64,000 bases of DNA from Darksidea phi (Eukaryota; Ascomycota; Dothideomycetes; Pleosporales; Lentitheciaceae): assembly GCA_030770425.1 (NCBI GenBank), contig JASJFT010000024.1, forward strand, positions 248,001-312,000, given 5' to 3'. Of this stretch, positions 21,674 through 33,246 are shown one piece after another. The position numbers were made by a program, and so were the translations under genes. Position 1 is the stretch's first letter, and each line of letters starts with the position of its first letter. Under the pieces are notes generated by a model. It was not told the origin of the DNA, searched no databases, and saw only the letters and a list, made by a program, of their open reading frames with translations.

Positions 21674-22841
21674 TCACAGCTCATCATGTCTTCCATCTTT
21701 ATGCTGCCTCTCCATTTCCCGCGCCTCGTCACCAAAAACTTGGCCTGACGTCGCTTTTCCTTGTAAAATCGTCGTCAGCATGGCCTCCACTAAGCCCTTC
21801 TCGATCTCCTTCCCCTGCCGATAAATAAATACGTTATCGTTCAATGGTGCGTGCACGACCAAGGCTGGAAACCCATTCTCCACCATCAATCCAAAGTTCT
21901 GGGCCATAGGCGCGTACTCGACCGCATCCGCGATGCCGAAAATGATGTATTTCGCGAACTTCTTGGCGACCGGCGTGAGGTTGTGGCGTAAATCCCTTGC
22001 GGAGGCGTTGGTGCTAGCGAAAATATAGGCAGTCAATTTGTCCTTCTGCATAGGTTTCTCAGCAACATAGGACTATAGACCAAGAGTCTTAGTTTGGGGT
22101 GTAGGTGCTCACCGCTATATAGGCATCCATATTCCTCTCGCTGAAGTCCCCAATCACACTGGTCTTTGCAGCCTCCAGTAATGCCTCTACATCTGCCTCC
22201 TCGAAATGGCCATTCAGAATTTTGTTGTCGCCGTCGGTATTCTTGTAGCATACGATCGAAGGCACGGAGAGACTTTCGGCATCTGCAGTAGCTATATCGT
22301 CCACCAGGCCGAAGACGAACTCATGGCGATGTTTTGCTGCTGCGTTGCGAACAACGTCTAGTCGTGCTTCTTGATCGGGGCGAAGGTACGCTATTATCAC
22401 CACGTCGTCGATCATCTTGAAATCTGGTAGGTTTTCTGGGTCGACATGCGTGATGATAGGCAATTCATGTTTCGTCACGAATGATTTTATCTCTTCTTTC
22501 GTACGCTTGCCTCTGTACCTTGTAATCTCCACTTCATTGCCGTCTCCTCTGTTTCCCATCTTAAAGAGCCTCAGGGCGGGATAGGCGTTTACGTCGTACT
22601 CTTTACATAGCTCTTTCTCCTCATCGCAATTGATCAATACTAATGGTGTCTGCACCGTCTCTGCGACTTGTTCAAACACTTTGAAGAATGGTTGCAAGGG
22701 TTCGTACTCTGACGATGAGAATGCCGTTAACAGAAGCTCATTCTGCTCTAATAAGCTTTGGAACCTGGCTCTTGATGCGCCTTGTATTAGAATTCCCGAA
22801 GCGATGAGTGGCATGGCTGCAAATATTAATGTTGGTCGCAT
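21674..22841 (-). CDS. PDI-like ER protein without CXXC active site, C-terminal HDEL
   Basis: Two exons: 22841-22113 and 22072-21674, giving 375 residues; the intron is only 40 bp but has a good CTAAG branch site. An N-terminal signal peptide (MRPTLIFAAMPLIASGILI) and the C-terminal HDEL place it in the ER lumen. The first domain keeps the thioredoxin-fold landmarks of a PDI a domain (LVLINCDEEKELCKEYDVNAYPALRLF), but the position of WCGHC reads SSSEYEP, so it has no redox dithiol. Two further thioredoxin-like domains follow, resembling b and b' (DDVVIIAYLRPD..., then KLTAYIFASTN... with VENGFPALVVH). There is no a' domain, so it is shorter than ordinary PDI (about 500 residues, two CGHC sites). 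A chaperone or subunit role rather than isomerase activity is inferred. Confidence 0.85.
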
Positions 22842-23180
22842 TGTGTGAAGACAAAGAATCGGTATGCTGCGGAACTGTAAATTGTGAGTTGCCTGCTCTG
22901 GGGAACACCGAGATCGAGAAACTGATGGGGGATGAGAAAAGATGATTCAGGACGTCAGGACGAGGTGTAGACCCTAGATGCAGGTCGGCACCGTATGCAC
23001 GTTCTGAACAGCTTTGTAACGGGTCCTGTTTCAAGATTGTATCAGTTGAGGAATCCCGCCCCACTATTGCAGATCACACGTGAAGTCCGGACGTCTAGAT
23101 ATTCTGCTCGCCGGCAGTCTCCATAACTTTCTAATTTTTCATTGTCGTTTTCTCGCTCACGGCCTTCATCTAATTCTAAC
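22842..23180. promoter_or_regulatory. Divergent promoter shared by the PDI-like and prolyl-hydroxylase-like genes
   Basis: Only 339 bp separate the start codons of two head-to-head genes that both encode ER-lumen or ER-membrane proteins. The arrangement would permit co-regulation. I see a CACGTG E-box-like core (tCACACGTGa, about 23074-23083) but cannot assign a regulator. Confidence 0.5.
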
Positions 23181-23942
23181 ATGGTCCCCAGACTCCTCCC
23201 CATTCCGCTCCTCGCGCTGCTAGTAGCAGCAACGACAACGCCAAACTACACATGCCCCCACCACCTCTACAATGTGCAAATCTTCTCAGAAGACCCTCTC
23301 ATAATTTACATCCCTGACTTCATTACATCTTCAGAGGCGTCCCACTTGCAATCCATCTCCGCCAACAAATTCACCTCCTCGCAAATCGCCGATCAAACAG
23401 GTCAACAACAGCTCGCCAGCACTCGAACTTCGCGCTCAACATCCCTAGAGTCCGATAAAGTGGTGCAATGCATCGAGGAGCGCGCCCTCCAATTCCAAGG
23501 CTACGATATCCCTAGGACACACCTCGAGCCCCTCCAAGCAGTCCGATACTCACTGGGCGAGAACTACAAACCGCACACCGACTGGTTCACTTCACCAACC
23601 CAGGCAACATCCTCTTTTGGCGGCAACCGCGCGACATCTTTCTTTGTGTACGTTGCTGCATCGGATGACATCATTGGTGGCGGTACACAGTTCCCACTCC
23701 TCGATGCGCCGAAGAATGAGCGGTGGTGCGAGTATGTGAACTGCGATGCTGGATGGGATGAGGGTGTTACTTTCAGACCAATCCCGCGGAATGCGCTGTT
23801 TTGGAGAAACATGAAGGATGGGAAAGGGGATAGAAGAACACTGCATGCAGGATTGCCGGTGCAGCGGGGAGACAAGTTAGGGATGAATATATGGACAAGG
23901 GAGAAAGAATTGGATATACAGTATCGGAGTCATGTTATATGA
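23181..23942 (+). CDS. Prolyl 4-hydroxylase alpha-subunit-like 2-oxoglutarate/Fe(II) oxygenase
   Basis: Single exon, 253 residues from the ATG at 23181; the frame is open further upstream but has no earlier ATG. A hydrophobic N-terminus (LLPIPLLALLVAATTTP) suggests a signal peptide or signal anchor into the ER. The catalytic double-stranded beta-helix is complete: KPHTDWF supplies the HxD iron ligands, TLHAGLPV supplies the distal His, and GDKLGMNIW supplies the Lys that binds 2-oxoglutarate. IIYIPDFITSSEASHL and AVRYSLGENYKPHTD are typical P4H-family lead-in sequences. The family hydroxylates proline or related residues in secretory proteins using O2 and 2-oxoglutarate; the fungal substrate is unknown. 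It is divergent from the PDI-like gene, see findings. Confidence 0.88.
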   Translation: MVPRLLPIPLLALLVAATTTPNYTCPHHLYNVQIFSEDPLIIYIPDFITSSEASHLQSISANKFTSSQIADQTGQQQLASTRTSRSTSLESDKVVQCIEERALQFQGYDIPRTHLEPLQAVRYSLGENYKPHTDWFTSPTQATSSFGGNRATSFFVYVAASDDIIGGGTQFPLLDAPKNERWCEYVNCDAGWDEGVTFRPIPRNALFWRNMKDGKGDRRTLHAGLPVQRGDKLGMNIWTREKELDIQYRSHVI

Positions 23943-24005
23943 CGGACTTGAACGTGAAGTGAAGGGATATTGAATATGAATGTAAAGACTAGATCAAATG
24001 AACGC

Positions 24006-25437
24006 TCAAAGCATAATCATCGCAACTGCTATCGCAACAGCGCCTAAGATTACGACCCAGACTGAATATCTAGAAGGAATAGTAGCCGTACTCAAGGCTA
24101 CTTTACCCGCAACGTTTGTCCCCGACGTTGCAGTGCATTGCTCACCGCAACTGTAACCTTCGGGACAGCAATTTCCACCACGGTTCGCAGGACAGCTGTA
24201 CCATGCACTTGGGCACGACCCTGCTTGAGGGGCCGCTGTCGTCACAACGCCCGCTCCGCTCGGTGCCACGATAGTCACTCCATTTGAATTGACGATCGTT
24301 CCGCTAGGTGTGGGGGCACATGATCCTGTCGTCTGACAATCCCGTCCAACCCTACAACATCCAGAGGGGTAGTATGCGCTGCAGACGTAGAAGCCCGCTG
24401 GACAGACGTTGTCGGAAGGTGTAGAGATTGTCGTATCACCGGTGGGTCGGACAGGTGCGGAAGGAGCATCTGTGGTGGTAGTAGTAGTAGTAATATCTGG
24501 ACCTGGGCAGCTGGCACCTGTTGCGCATTCGCGGCCGGACTGACAACAACCACCTCCCAGACTTGCGGGACAGGAAAAGAATCCTGAGGTGCAGGTGCGA
24601 GACGTCGATGTCGCGGCTGGGGGAGACAGAGTGGTTGGGACCACGATGACGCTGGTGGAGGTTGTCGGGCTCGCTGATGAGGAGGTTGAGGGTTGTATGT
24701 ATGTAACTGATGTACCCGCTACGACGCCTGCCACCAGTCAATTTCTATACTCAAGGTTCTGAGGCCCTATCCTTTAGGAAGTGGCTCTGGCAGCACTTAC
24801 AGCCCACATCTTGACAATTGTATCCCGGTAAACAACAACCACCATTTGGGCTGTTAGGGCAACTCGTGTAGCCGCTATCCGTGTCGCAACTTATATCTCC
24901 AATGCACGACTGTCCCTTCGGACAACATCCCACAGATCCGAACCCGGTATCCTTGATTGAGGTACAGGTTGTTCCGGTGCTGCAGCAACTATTCGGTGCT
25001 CCAATAGACGAGCAGTCGTTCGTAGCCTCGGGACATTTGAAGTCGCGCTCCAACAGAGTGTTTCGGATGCGAAATCGTAGAAGCGAATCGACCAGCGTTT
25101 TCTCAAAATGCGGTCGTAGAGGGGAAACGAGTTGACCCGTTAGATTGGTGAGTTCGTCGGGTTCTAAGCGCTTTTCAACGCTCTGTACGTCGGATGCGAA
25201 TATCCAATCGTCGAAAAAGAACATCATCCCCTCATCACTGCTCATTTTTTTAATTCCAATAGGCTTCTCCCTCCTCAATCTTTCCTGTACATTCAGACTT
25301 CTCTTGACATAAGGCTCATCTTCTGGGAAGTACTTCATATGCTTCGGCAAGTTGTACGGCCATTGCAGTTCGGCGGTGCAAAAAGAAGCACAGAGGATGA
25401 TGGTGGATGGAAGCGCAAACAAATTCGGTAGCTTCAT
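24006..25437 (-). CDS. Secreted Cys-rich protein, probably GPI-anchored
   Basis: Two exons: 25437-24801 and 24727-24006, giving 452 residues. The 73-bp intron joins CQDVGC to VVAGTSVTYIQ. A signal peptide (MKLPNLFALPSTIILCASFCTA) is followed by a mixed N-terminal region of about 120 residues. Then come about six Cys-rich modules of the form C-x(5-9)-C...GCC-x-x-G-x-x-C, for example VGCCPKGQSC, GGCCLPGYNC, GGCCQSGREC, SGCCRVGRDC and GNCCPEGYSC, separated by Ser/Thr-rich linkers likely to be O-glycosylated. The last 20 residues are hydrophobic (YSVWVVILGAVAIAVAMIML) with a short preceding polar spacer, as in GPI-anchor signals. Proteins of this type sit at the fungal cell surface; function is unknown. 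A membrane-spanning C-terminus rather than a GPI anchor is possible. Confidence 0.8.
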
Positions 25438-25892
25438 GGTAGTCCGGAATTGCGTCCGATATACAGCACAAAGATATTTCTTGGTCAAAGCTGTGCAGAA
25501 AAGAAGGAATGTGGGAGATTCGGGGCTCACATGTGCAAAGACGGAATGTTTGGCAAAGGTGGTTGGCGAGCCGGGGCAGCACAAATCAGAAAATTGGCGA
25601 GGCTGGGATGAGCTGGCACCGTGTCATGGGACATCCTGTAGAGGTCCTTGTTCGCGCTCGATGATATATTCCGATGATTTCCGAAGAGGAAAGATAAGGT
25701 ATGAGATGGAAAGAGTGAGGGGCGGTGAGTGTGAAAGATGTCATCGACGCCGAACCGCTTGGCGCATGGAAGACGCCCGGCAGGCTCCCGACCGCCAACA
25801 CATGTGAAGACACGTACTTTGCGCAAGCAAACAAATTCTAATTGTTCCGTCAGATATGACAGACCGATGCATTCACGTAAAGGACCCCCACT
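25438..25892. other. Intergenic, nothing recognised
   Basis: This 455-bp stretch lies between the start of the Cys-rich protein gene and the 3' end of the ammonium-transporter pseudogene. Frames on both strands overlap without recognisable domains. It should contain the promoter of the Cys-rich gene. Confidence 0.45.
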
Positions 25893-27417
25893 CTAGATGA
25901 AGTTCTTCTGCCTGACCAGCAAATGGGGGTATTTCTGTAATTCTGTCCACAAGGTGTCTTCGTCCATCTGGGTGGCGTCTAGACCGGCGATAATATCCCT
26001 AAATCGATTACCCGAGCATACCTCTAAACCCGGGCAAAAAACTCACTTGTCCTCAGCCAGCACCTCCAACCCGAAGATGTAGTCGATTAGCGCGTAGATG
26101 GTGTAGCTGAATGTAAACGACCACAGGAACCCAACAGGCGCTTCGCCAATCTGAATACTGAGTTGCTGCCCGTTGCCATAAAAAAAAATGCACCGTCCGT
26201 GAGCTCGGGGGCACCATCATATCCTGCCACTTCCGTTTTCGCGAAGCATCCTGTTAAAATGGTCGCTGGAATACCTCCAATGCAATGGGTCGCAAATGTG
26301 TTGCCGTTGTCAACCCACCTCCGTCTCCGCGCAAAGTCTGTGAATTTCTTCGCAACGCCTGTCGGCACACTGAGGCTTCGAGAATTCTAAAGAAGAAAGG
26401 TGTTGGGGGATCGATGAAGCTAGCAGATGGTGCGACGACTAGGCCTGCAATCGCACCCATAAAGCAGGAGTTCAAGCTCCATCGTCCCCCCTCTGCGTAC
26501 GTGTAAATCATCCAGGTAAGAGCTCCCCTAGGGGCATATAATTTGGTCACGCAAAGGGTCATGATAAACTTGAAATTGAAGGCAAGTTTCGTGCCGACAT
26601 CGTACGCGAGCCATGAGCCCCAGACAGAAATAATGCCGAGCAGTTAGCAGAGGAAATTTACCGGACGATGAATGACCAGATATGACGGAATTTGTGACGT
26701 GGACTTCTTGGAGCAGAGTAACGGATAGGACAGGTACATGGGTATGGAGGTTGCAGTGCCTCGAGAGCATATGTGGACAGAAGTACCGCTGGCAAAGTCG
26801 AGCACCTCAAGTCTTCGAGCAAGCTGCCACCGCATACCATATGCGCAAATGGATTGTATACAAATGTAGGCCATAACTGAAGTTTAGCGTTGGCATTTTG
26901 AATCCCCATTAAAGAAGCATAGGAAGCCCACAAAGATGGATAGCACGAGCGGCAGTAGCAGTCCTCGCACACTTGCTCTACCCACCGCAATCGCGCAGAC
27001 TATTGCTTGAAATATAAGCTGGAAGAAAGAAAATAACATAGTAGGGATAGTGCCCAATGGCTCTACTAGCACGCCTTTTTGAAAGGTATACGTAAAGTCT
27101 CCAAATATTAAACCACCCTTATAGTAGTGAAGTGTATAGCTGATGAGAAACTATTGGAGGGAGCAAACAACTACTGTGAGAATTGATAGCATGACGGCGG
27201 CGAGGGCATTGGAGCTCGTACAGTACCTAAAGTATACAATACCGACCGCAGGGATGATAATCCAACCTTGTTCAGCATAAGTGAAGTTCTTAGGACGGTA
27301 CAACAAAACGGAATGACAGGTGTATCAACGTACAGAAACGGAACAGACCAGGATGAAGAGCGAGTCTACCCGGTCGCAGGCCGCCCAAGCTTTTAGTACA
27401 TCTCCAGGAAGGACCAT
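25893..27417 (-). pseudogene. Broken ammonium transporter (Amt/Mep family)
   Basis: Reading the minus strand from an ATG at 27417 to a stop at 25893, successive frames give segments of an Amt/Mep permease in the right order. They are SNALAAVMLSIL, VEPLGTIPTMLFSFFQ, WPTFVYNPFAHMV, LEVLDFASGTSVHI, WMIYTYAEGGRWSLN with GAIAGLVV, CIGGIPATILTGCFA, GNGQQLSIQIGEAPVGFLWSF and the cytoplasmic tail ATQMDEDTLWTELQK. The gene is disabled. An in-frame TAG at about 27151 stands where Trp is expected, single-base frameshifts separate FAHMV...LLEDL from EVLDF and SFIDPP from the next block, and a nine-base A run near 26186 shifts the frame before GNGQQ. Several conserved positions are also changed. A functional copy would move ammonium across the plasma membrane. 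Confidence 0.8.
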
Positions 27418-27970
27418 GATTCTTTACTGTGTTCGAATGCAGTCTCGAACTGGTCCGATGGTATGAACAAACCTCTAGTCTATGGCTGAAGCAAGAAAGA
27501 AAAGGATGGAAGGATATTGGAAGCTTGTTAGACACACCTCGTGTGGCTGCAAGGTTCTCTACTAGTCAAGAATGCGGCATTAGGCCCCTCTTAGAAGGTA
27601 ACGCCCATATTTGGTATATGTTGTGCATGATAGTACGACTATAGATGGCGGGTCTTGATGGGACAATTAGTAGGATAAGAACGTTGAAAATTATGTAGAT
27701 GTAATGACAAACGTAAAGGTTCACCGAGCAAAACATACGTCTAATATCGCAAGACTCTTGGAGTTATCTTTTGTAAGTTTTATACGTACAAAGCTCACTA
27801 TATATCTAGTATACTCTGGACAGCAAGGAGTGGGCTTCGTGGTCACATGCGATGTTTAAGCACTAGCACGAACACGGATTAGAGAAGATTCAGACCAATT
27901 TGGCATAGTACGTAAGCCAAACCTTCCACCCATGCGCTGTCTCTTCCACATACTCTCCTTACACGTAAAC
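27418..27970. other. Intergenic, nothing recognised
   Basis: This 553-bp stretch precedes the EFM6-like gene and should contain its promoter. An in-frame ATG at 27932 precedes the preferred EFM6 start. No other coding signal is seen. Confidence 0.45.
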
Positions 27971-28847
27971 ATGTCTGACAGTGAAGACATCGACATTTTC
28001 AGTGTCAGCGAAGACCTTGTACCGCCAGCCGTCATCAAAGCCGCCGGCGTCTCAGAGGTGGATTTCGACGGGCTGTTATGGCCACCTCTCAAGCTTCAAG
28101 AAGATCTAAAAAATGGATGCGGCGGACAGCTTTGGCCAGCAGGCATGGTGCTGAGCAAGTACATGTTGAGAAAGTATAGAGATAATCTTGCCGGAAAGAC
28201 AATGTACTTCTAAACCTGTGCTGATTTCTACAGCAGAGAAGGCTAACCGAATGTTAGTATCGAGCTCGGTGCAGGTGGAGGATTGGTTGGGTGAGGCTTC
28301 TTCCCTTTCGCTTTATTGTATCTATCTTTTCTTGTCCCGGATTTTCTATCCCCGGCTCTTCTCCTGACAACCTGCCCAGCCTCGCCGTAGCCCTAGGCTG
28401 CAGAACGACCACAACACTTCACCTCACCGACCAAGAGCCAATGCTCGAGCTCATGAAGCAGAACGTCACCCTCAACAAACTCGAATCCAAGGTAAACGCT
28501 TCGATATACGACTGGGGTACGACAACTCCAAGAGGTCTTCCTAAGCAACCCGACATCGTTTTAGCCGCTGACTGCGTCTACTTCGAGCCCACGTTCCCAC
28601 TCTTGCAACAAACGCTGCAGGATTTAATTGGTGAGAACACAATCTGCTACTTCTGCTTCAAAAAGAGGAGGAGAGCGGATTTGCAGTTTGTGAAAGTAGC
28701 GAAGAAGATGTTCAATGTCGAGGAGGTAGAGGATGATGTGGACAAAGAGCTCTATTCAAGGGAGAATCTTTTCTTGTAGGTTCCTTACCTCAGGTCATGG
28801 ATGCGGACTTATTCTAGTGCAGATATCGAATCATAAAGAAGGCTTGA
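27971..28847 (+). CDS. efm6: Protein-lysine N-methyltransferase EFM6-like
   Basis: Four exons: 27971-28203, 28258-28290 (33 bp), 28380-28775 and 28823-28847, giving 228 residues. Splicing restores AGKTIIELGAGGGLVGLAVALGC, the SAM-binding motif I, split over three exons, which strongly supports the small second exon. It is a seven-beta-strand methyltransferase of the METTL21 / family-16 group. Conserved are GGQLWPAGMVLSKYM before motif I, HLTDQEP (motif II), DIVLAADCVYFEPTFPLL (motif post-II with the D-x-x-Y type signature) and CFKKRRRADLQFVK. The last two runs are characteristic of Efm6, which in yeast methylates a lysine of translation elongation factor eEF1A in the cytoplasm. MSDSEDIDIF is taken as the start; an upstream in-frame ATG at 27932 would add 13 residues. 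Confidence 0.9.
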
Positions 28848-29467
28848 AAGAGCTTGGCTCAAAACATCGATTCAATGACCAATACTCTAGTGTCATGAGA
28901 AACTGCCGAAAGAGCTATTCTCAAATACCTACCGGTAGCCAACTAATAATCCGATTAATTCAACGCGCAATGCAACTGCAGTTTTTACATGATGAACCAC
29001 GGTGGAGTTTGATTCGTTGAAAATATCGCTACAGCTTCGACGTGCGCGATCGTAATGCCGCCACCTCGCTACACTGCACAATATGTGTCGTCTAGCTGAC
29101 AGGCTATTGTAGTTTTCACAGTATCGCTTTTCCATGAACACAAACTAACTATGTCTTGGTTTACTTTGCGTGTGGAATGCAATTCAAAGGTTTCATGCAG
29201 AAAACAAAGCATTGTTTTGAAGAACTTAAGAGACTATACAAAAGTTAAGGTGGTCTTACAATACGCTCATCCTTTACGAAACCGTAACACGGTCGCTTCT
29301 CTCCATATATGTTCACGAAACCGCTAACAGTATTTGTTTGTAGTTAAGCTTGGTGTAGGCTCTGCATCCACCGGCGCTTTTGTACGTTCTCGCTTAGACC
29401 AAAACCCTCCGAGACACAGACTGTTGCAGACTATGCGAGGACAACCTCTCAGATTGCTCTGCAGCTC
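28848..29467. other. Intergenic, nothing recognised
   Basis: This 620-bp stretch lies between the EFM6-like stop codon and the first remnant of the coiled-coil pseudogene. I see no gene or repeat. Confidence 0.45.
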
Positions 29468-31250
29468 ATGGCGACCCAGGTAACCAACAATGCGGCACAG
29501 TCACCAGGGTATATAGTCCCGTCTAATGAAAGACGTGGCTCGCACCAAAGCCGTAGTCCTTCCTTGACGGACAGACAACTTTTTTTGCACTCTCGTCATG
29601 ACATTTACCAACAACGTCTCTCACAAATTTCCCGAGACGGTCTTAACGTCGTGGGGGCTCGACCTTGAACGACTCATTCTTGACGGTCCTAATAACAACG
29701 GTCCGGGTCCGTACAAGGACAACTTCGGTTGCAAAAGCCCTGGTTGCGTCAATATTCTCGACCATGCCTGGAGGAGCACCGTAATTGTATCCTTTATCGG
29801 GTGATGTCATCATGTCATACCTTCTCCGAAGCAGAGCTTGAGAGATTGGCGGCCGTCTATATGTGCGCCGACCACTCTACTCGACAGCATATAGAAGAGC
29901 TGAAGAACAAATGGAGATGATCTCTGCCAACTGGTTTCCAAATGCAGGTAGTACAAGACGTAGCTGAAAACAAGGAGCAACGCATAGCGAAAGACCAGCT
30001 CAAGTCACTGCATGATATTGAAGGTCTGGAATTTCTGCACGCGGATCGCATACGAATTTTGAAAGAGGAGCATCCGATCGAGATCGAGAAGATCAGCACG
30101 AAGCACGAAATCGCATTGAAGAGTACGCTGGGTGAAGAGCGTAAGGGGTGGGATACGACAGTGTCAAAGCTGGAAGGGCAGAGCTCCGAGATCGCAAAAG
30201 ATTTATGCATCAGCCGTCTCCAATTAGACATCGAGCGGAACAAGTACGAAAAGCTCGAAGCAGAGCGAGCTAGCGGAGCTTAAGGCCCAACTATCTAGAA
30301 CAGCCGAAAGCTTATCTGAAGTCCGAGTGACTTTAGTCGCCGAGCAGAACGAGCATAGCAACCTAAAGGCTAAAAGCGCAACGCTCTTCGATCTGAAGAA
30401 GATCTTTGTATTCTAAGCACGTCCATGCTAAAGAGATTGGCTCGACCAAACAATCAGCCCTGCAACCGGAGGGAAAGATGTCTAATCTCAAACGTACGGT
30501 GGGGGTCTTGAACGAAACAGTCAAAAAAAAAAAGTCAAGATAGAATCGTTGAAGTAGAAATCCAGGATGGTAGTCTTAGAGCGAAGATTTCGGGTCTGGA
30601 ACAGCAGCTCAAAAAGACAGCTTTGCCATCGAAAGACAAACAAGGGGTGGATGATGAGGAAAAGAAGACTTTATAGCTCAACCTTTGAAAATTGCAGAGT
30701 CTTAATAGAGCTCCGCGAAGATCTGGATCCTGTCGCCATACAACTCCTCATTTCCCAAGCTAAAAAAGGATGAGCGTGAAAGCCGCATAGACCGCCTTCA
30801 GTTCTTGTTGACGAGTACCACACGACAGCTGGAAGAGGCTACAGAGAACGCATGGCGGTCAAGAAGAGTTCCGCGAAGCTCTTTCAAGAGCATTTGAGGC
30901 GGTGCATGGGTATCCGTCTGCGCATGCGGCGCTTGTCACTAAGAGTAGACCGAGGTCTATAAGCTGTCGGCTTCCTTCAAGGTTTCCTTTGTAGAGTACC
31001 ACGCTCCTTTCGGTGTGATATCTGCGTCCTGCACATACTTCCGATACTCGTGGTGTTTCCTTCGGAGTATGTCACGCTGTCAACACTACTTTGTCGTCAA
31101 TTACTTTCCCTTCCAATGATGCGGAAATTGGAGACTGAAACGTCAAAGCTCAGAGCTAGTCTCGCTGATGCGATGAAAAGAACATAGGAACCTAAAAAAG
31201 TCCAAAAGAAGACTGCCAGAAGAGTGGGGGAATATTTGCGCCGGTAAATA
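29468..31250 (+). pseudogene. Decayed coiled-coil protein gene
   Basis: Starting with an ATG-headed segment at 29468 (MATQVTNNAAQS...), the plus strand codes a series of charged, heptad-like coiled-coil pieces in changing frames. They include EAELERLAAVYM, EDVAENKEQ-like helix at 29942-30280 (KDQLKSLHDIEGLEFLHADR, KYEKLEAE), then LAELKAQLSRTAESLSEVRV, AKISGLEQQLKKTALPSKD near 30590-30640, LKKDERESRIDRLQFLL near 30762-30812, and MMRKLETETSKLRASLADAMK near 31117-31180. Frame changes (for example an extra base near 30263) and stops (for example 29918-29920 and 30677) interrupt them. This looks like one long coiled-coil gene in decay. Introns might explain one or two breaks but not all. No family is recognised. 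Confidence 0.45.
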
Positions 31251-31537
31251 GACGCTTAGCCAGGCGAGAGATCGCTCTGCGATTGTGGCTTGACTGCCTA
31301 GTCCTGGGTAACGCCCGGTGTTGCTTGGTGAATGTTATTGCGTCGACGTAGTAAGTTCCAACGTAGTATACGTGTTACAGGAATGAGAAGGGAGCGGTTA
31401 GTTGCTTTCAAATTGTGACAGTAATCCTATTTTATGCTACCTTACCCTTTGAATGCCGTATATCATAGACGAAATTACAATGCAGTCCGTCATATTCTCA
31501 CGCTCATGTCCGCACGGGCCAGTTTCTCTACCCTCGT
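31251..31537. other. Intergenic
   Basis: A 287-bp spacer between the coiled-coil pseudogene and the 3' end of MAP2. Nothing is recognised; the MAP2 3' untranslated region probably lies here. Confidence 0.4.
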
Positions 31538-33025
<1,488 letters not shown>

Positions 33026-33246
33026 GGTGCGTTATCTTCAGGAAGAGCGGCGGCGTAAGAGGAGCGGTGGCAGCGGATTCTTATTCCAGACTGAAATTCG
33101 GCCACGCCCCCCGCTACAGCCGCTTGTCTCGCCTCGACTTGCCCGACCGCATCCCTGCACATGACGTCTCGAACAAATCGGCCAGGCGATCAAGGGCAAA
33201 CGTCTACAACCGTTCCTCAACTTCTACTCTGCTCCCAGCATGGACG
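33026..33246. promoter_or_regulatory. Compact divergent promoter of MAP2 and the DnaJ gene
   Basis: Only 221 bp separate the start codons of the divergently transcribed MAP2 and DnaJ-like genes. Both promoters and leaders must share this interval. A separate ATG at 33162 is out of frame with the DnaJ protein. Confidence 0.5.

Noticed and set aside
22630..22848. Secondary metabolite or effector gene cluster around the secreted proteins at 21.7-25.4 kb
   Set aside because: No polyketide synthase, peptide synthetase, terpene cyclase, cluster regulator or small secreted effector-like gene is present; the neighbours are general ER and surface proteins.
26285..26506. Plus-strand frame in the ammonium-transporter region
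   Set aside because: It is the reverse reading of the pseudogene; the minus strand gives ordered Amt/Mep segments.
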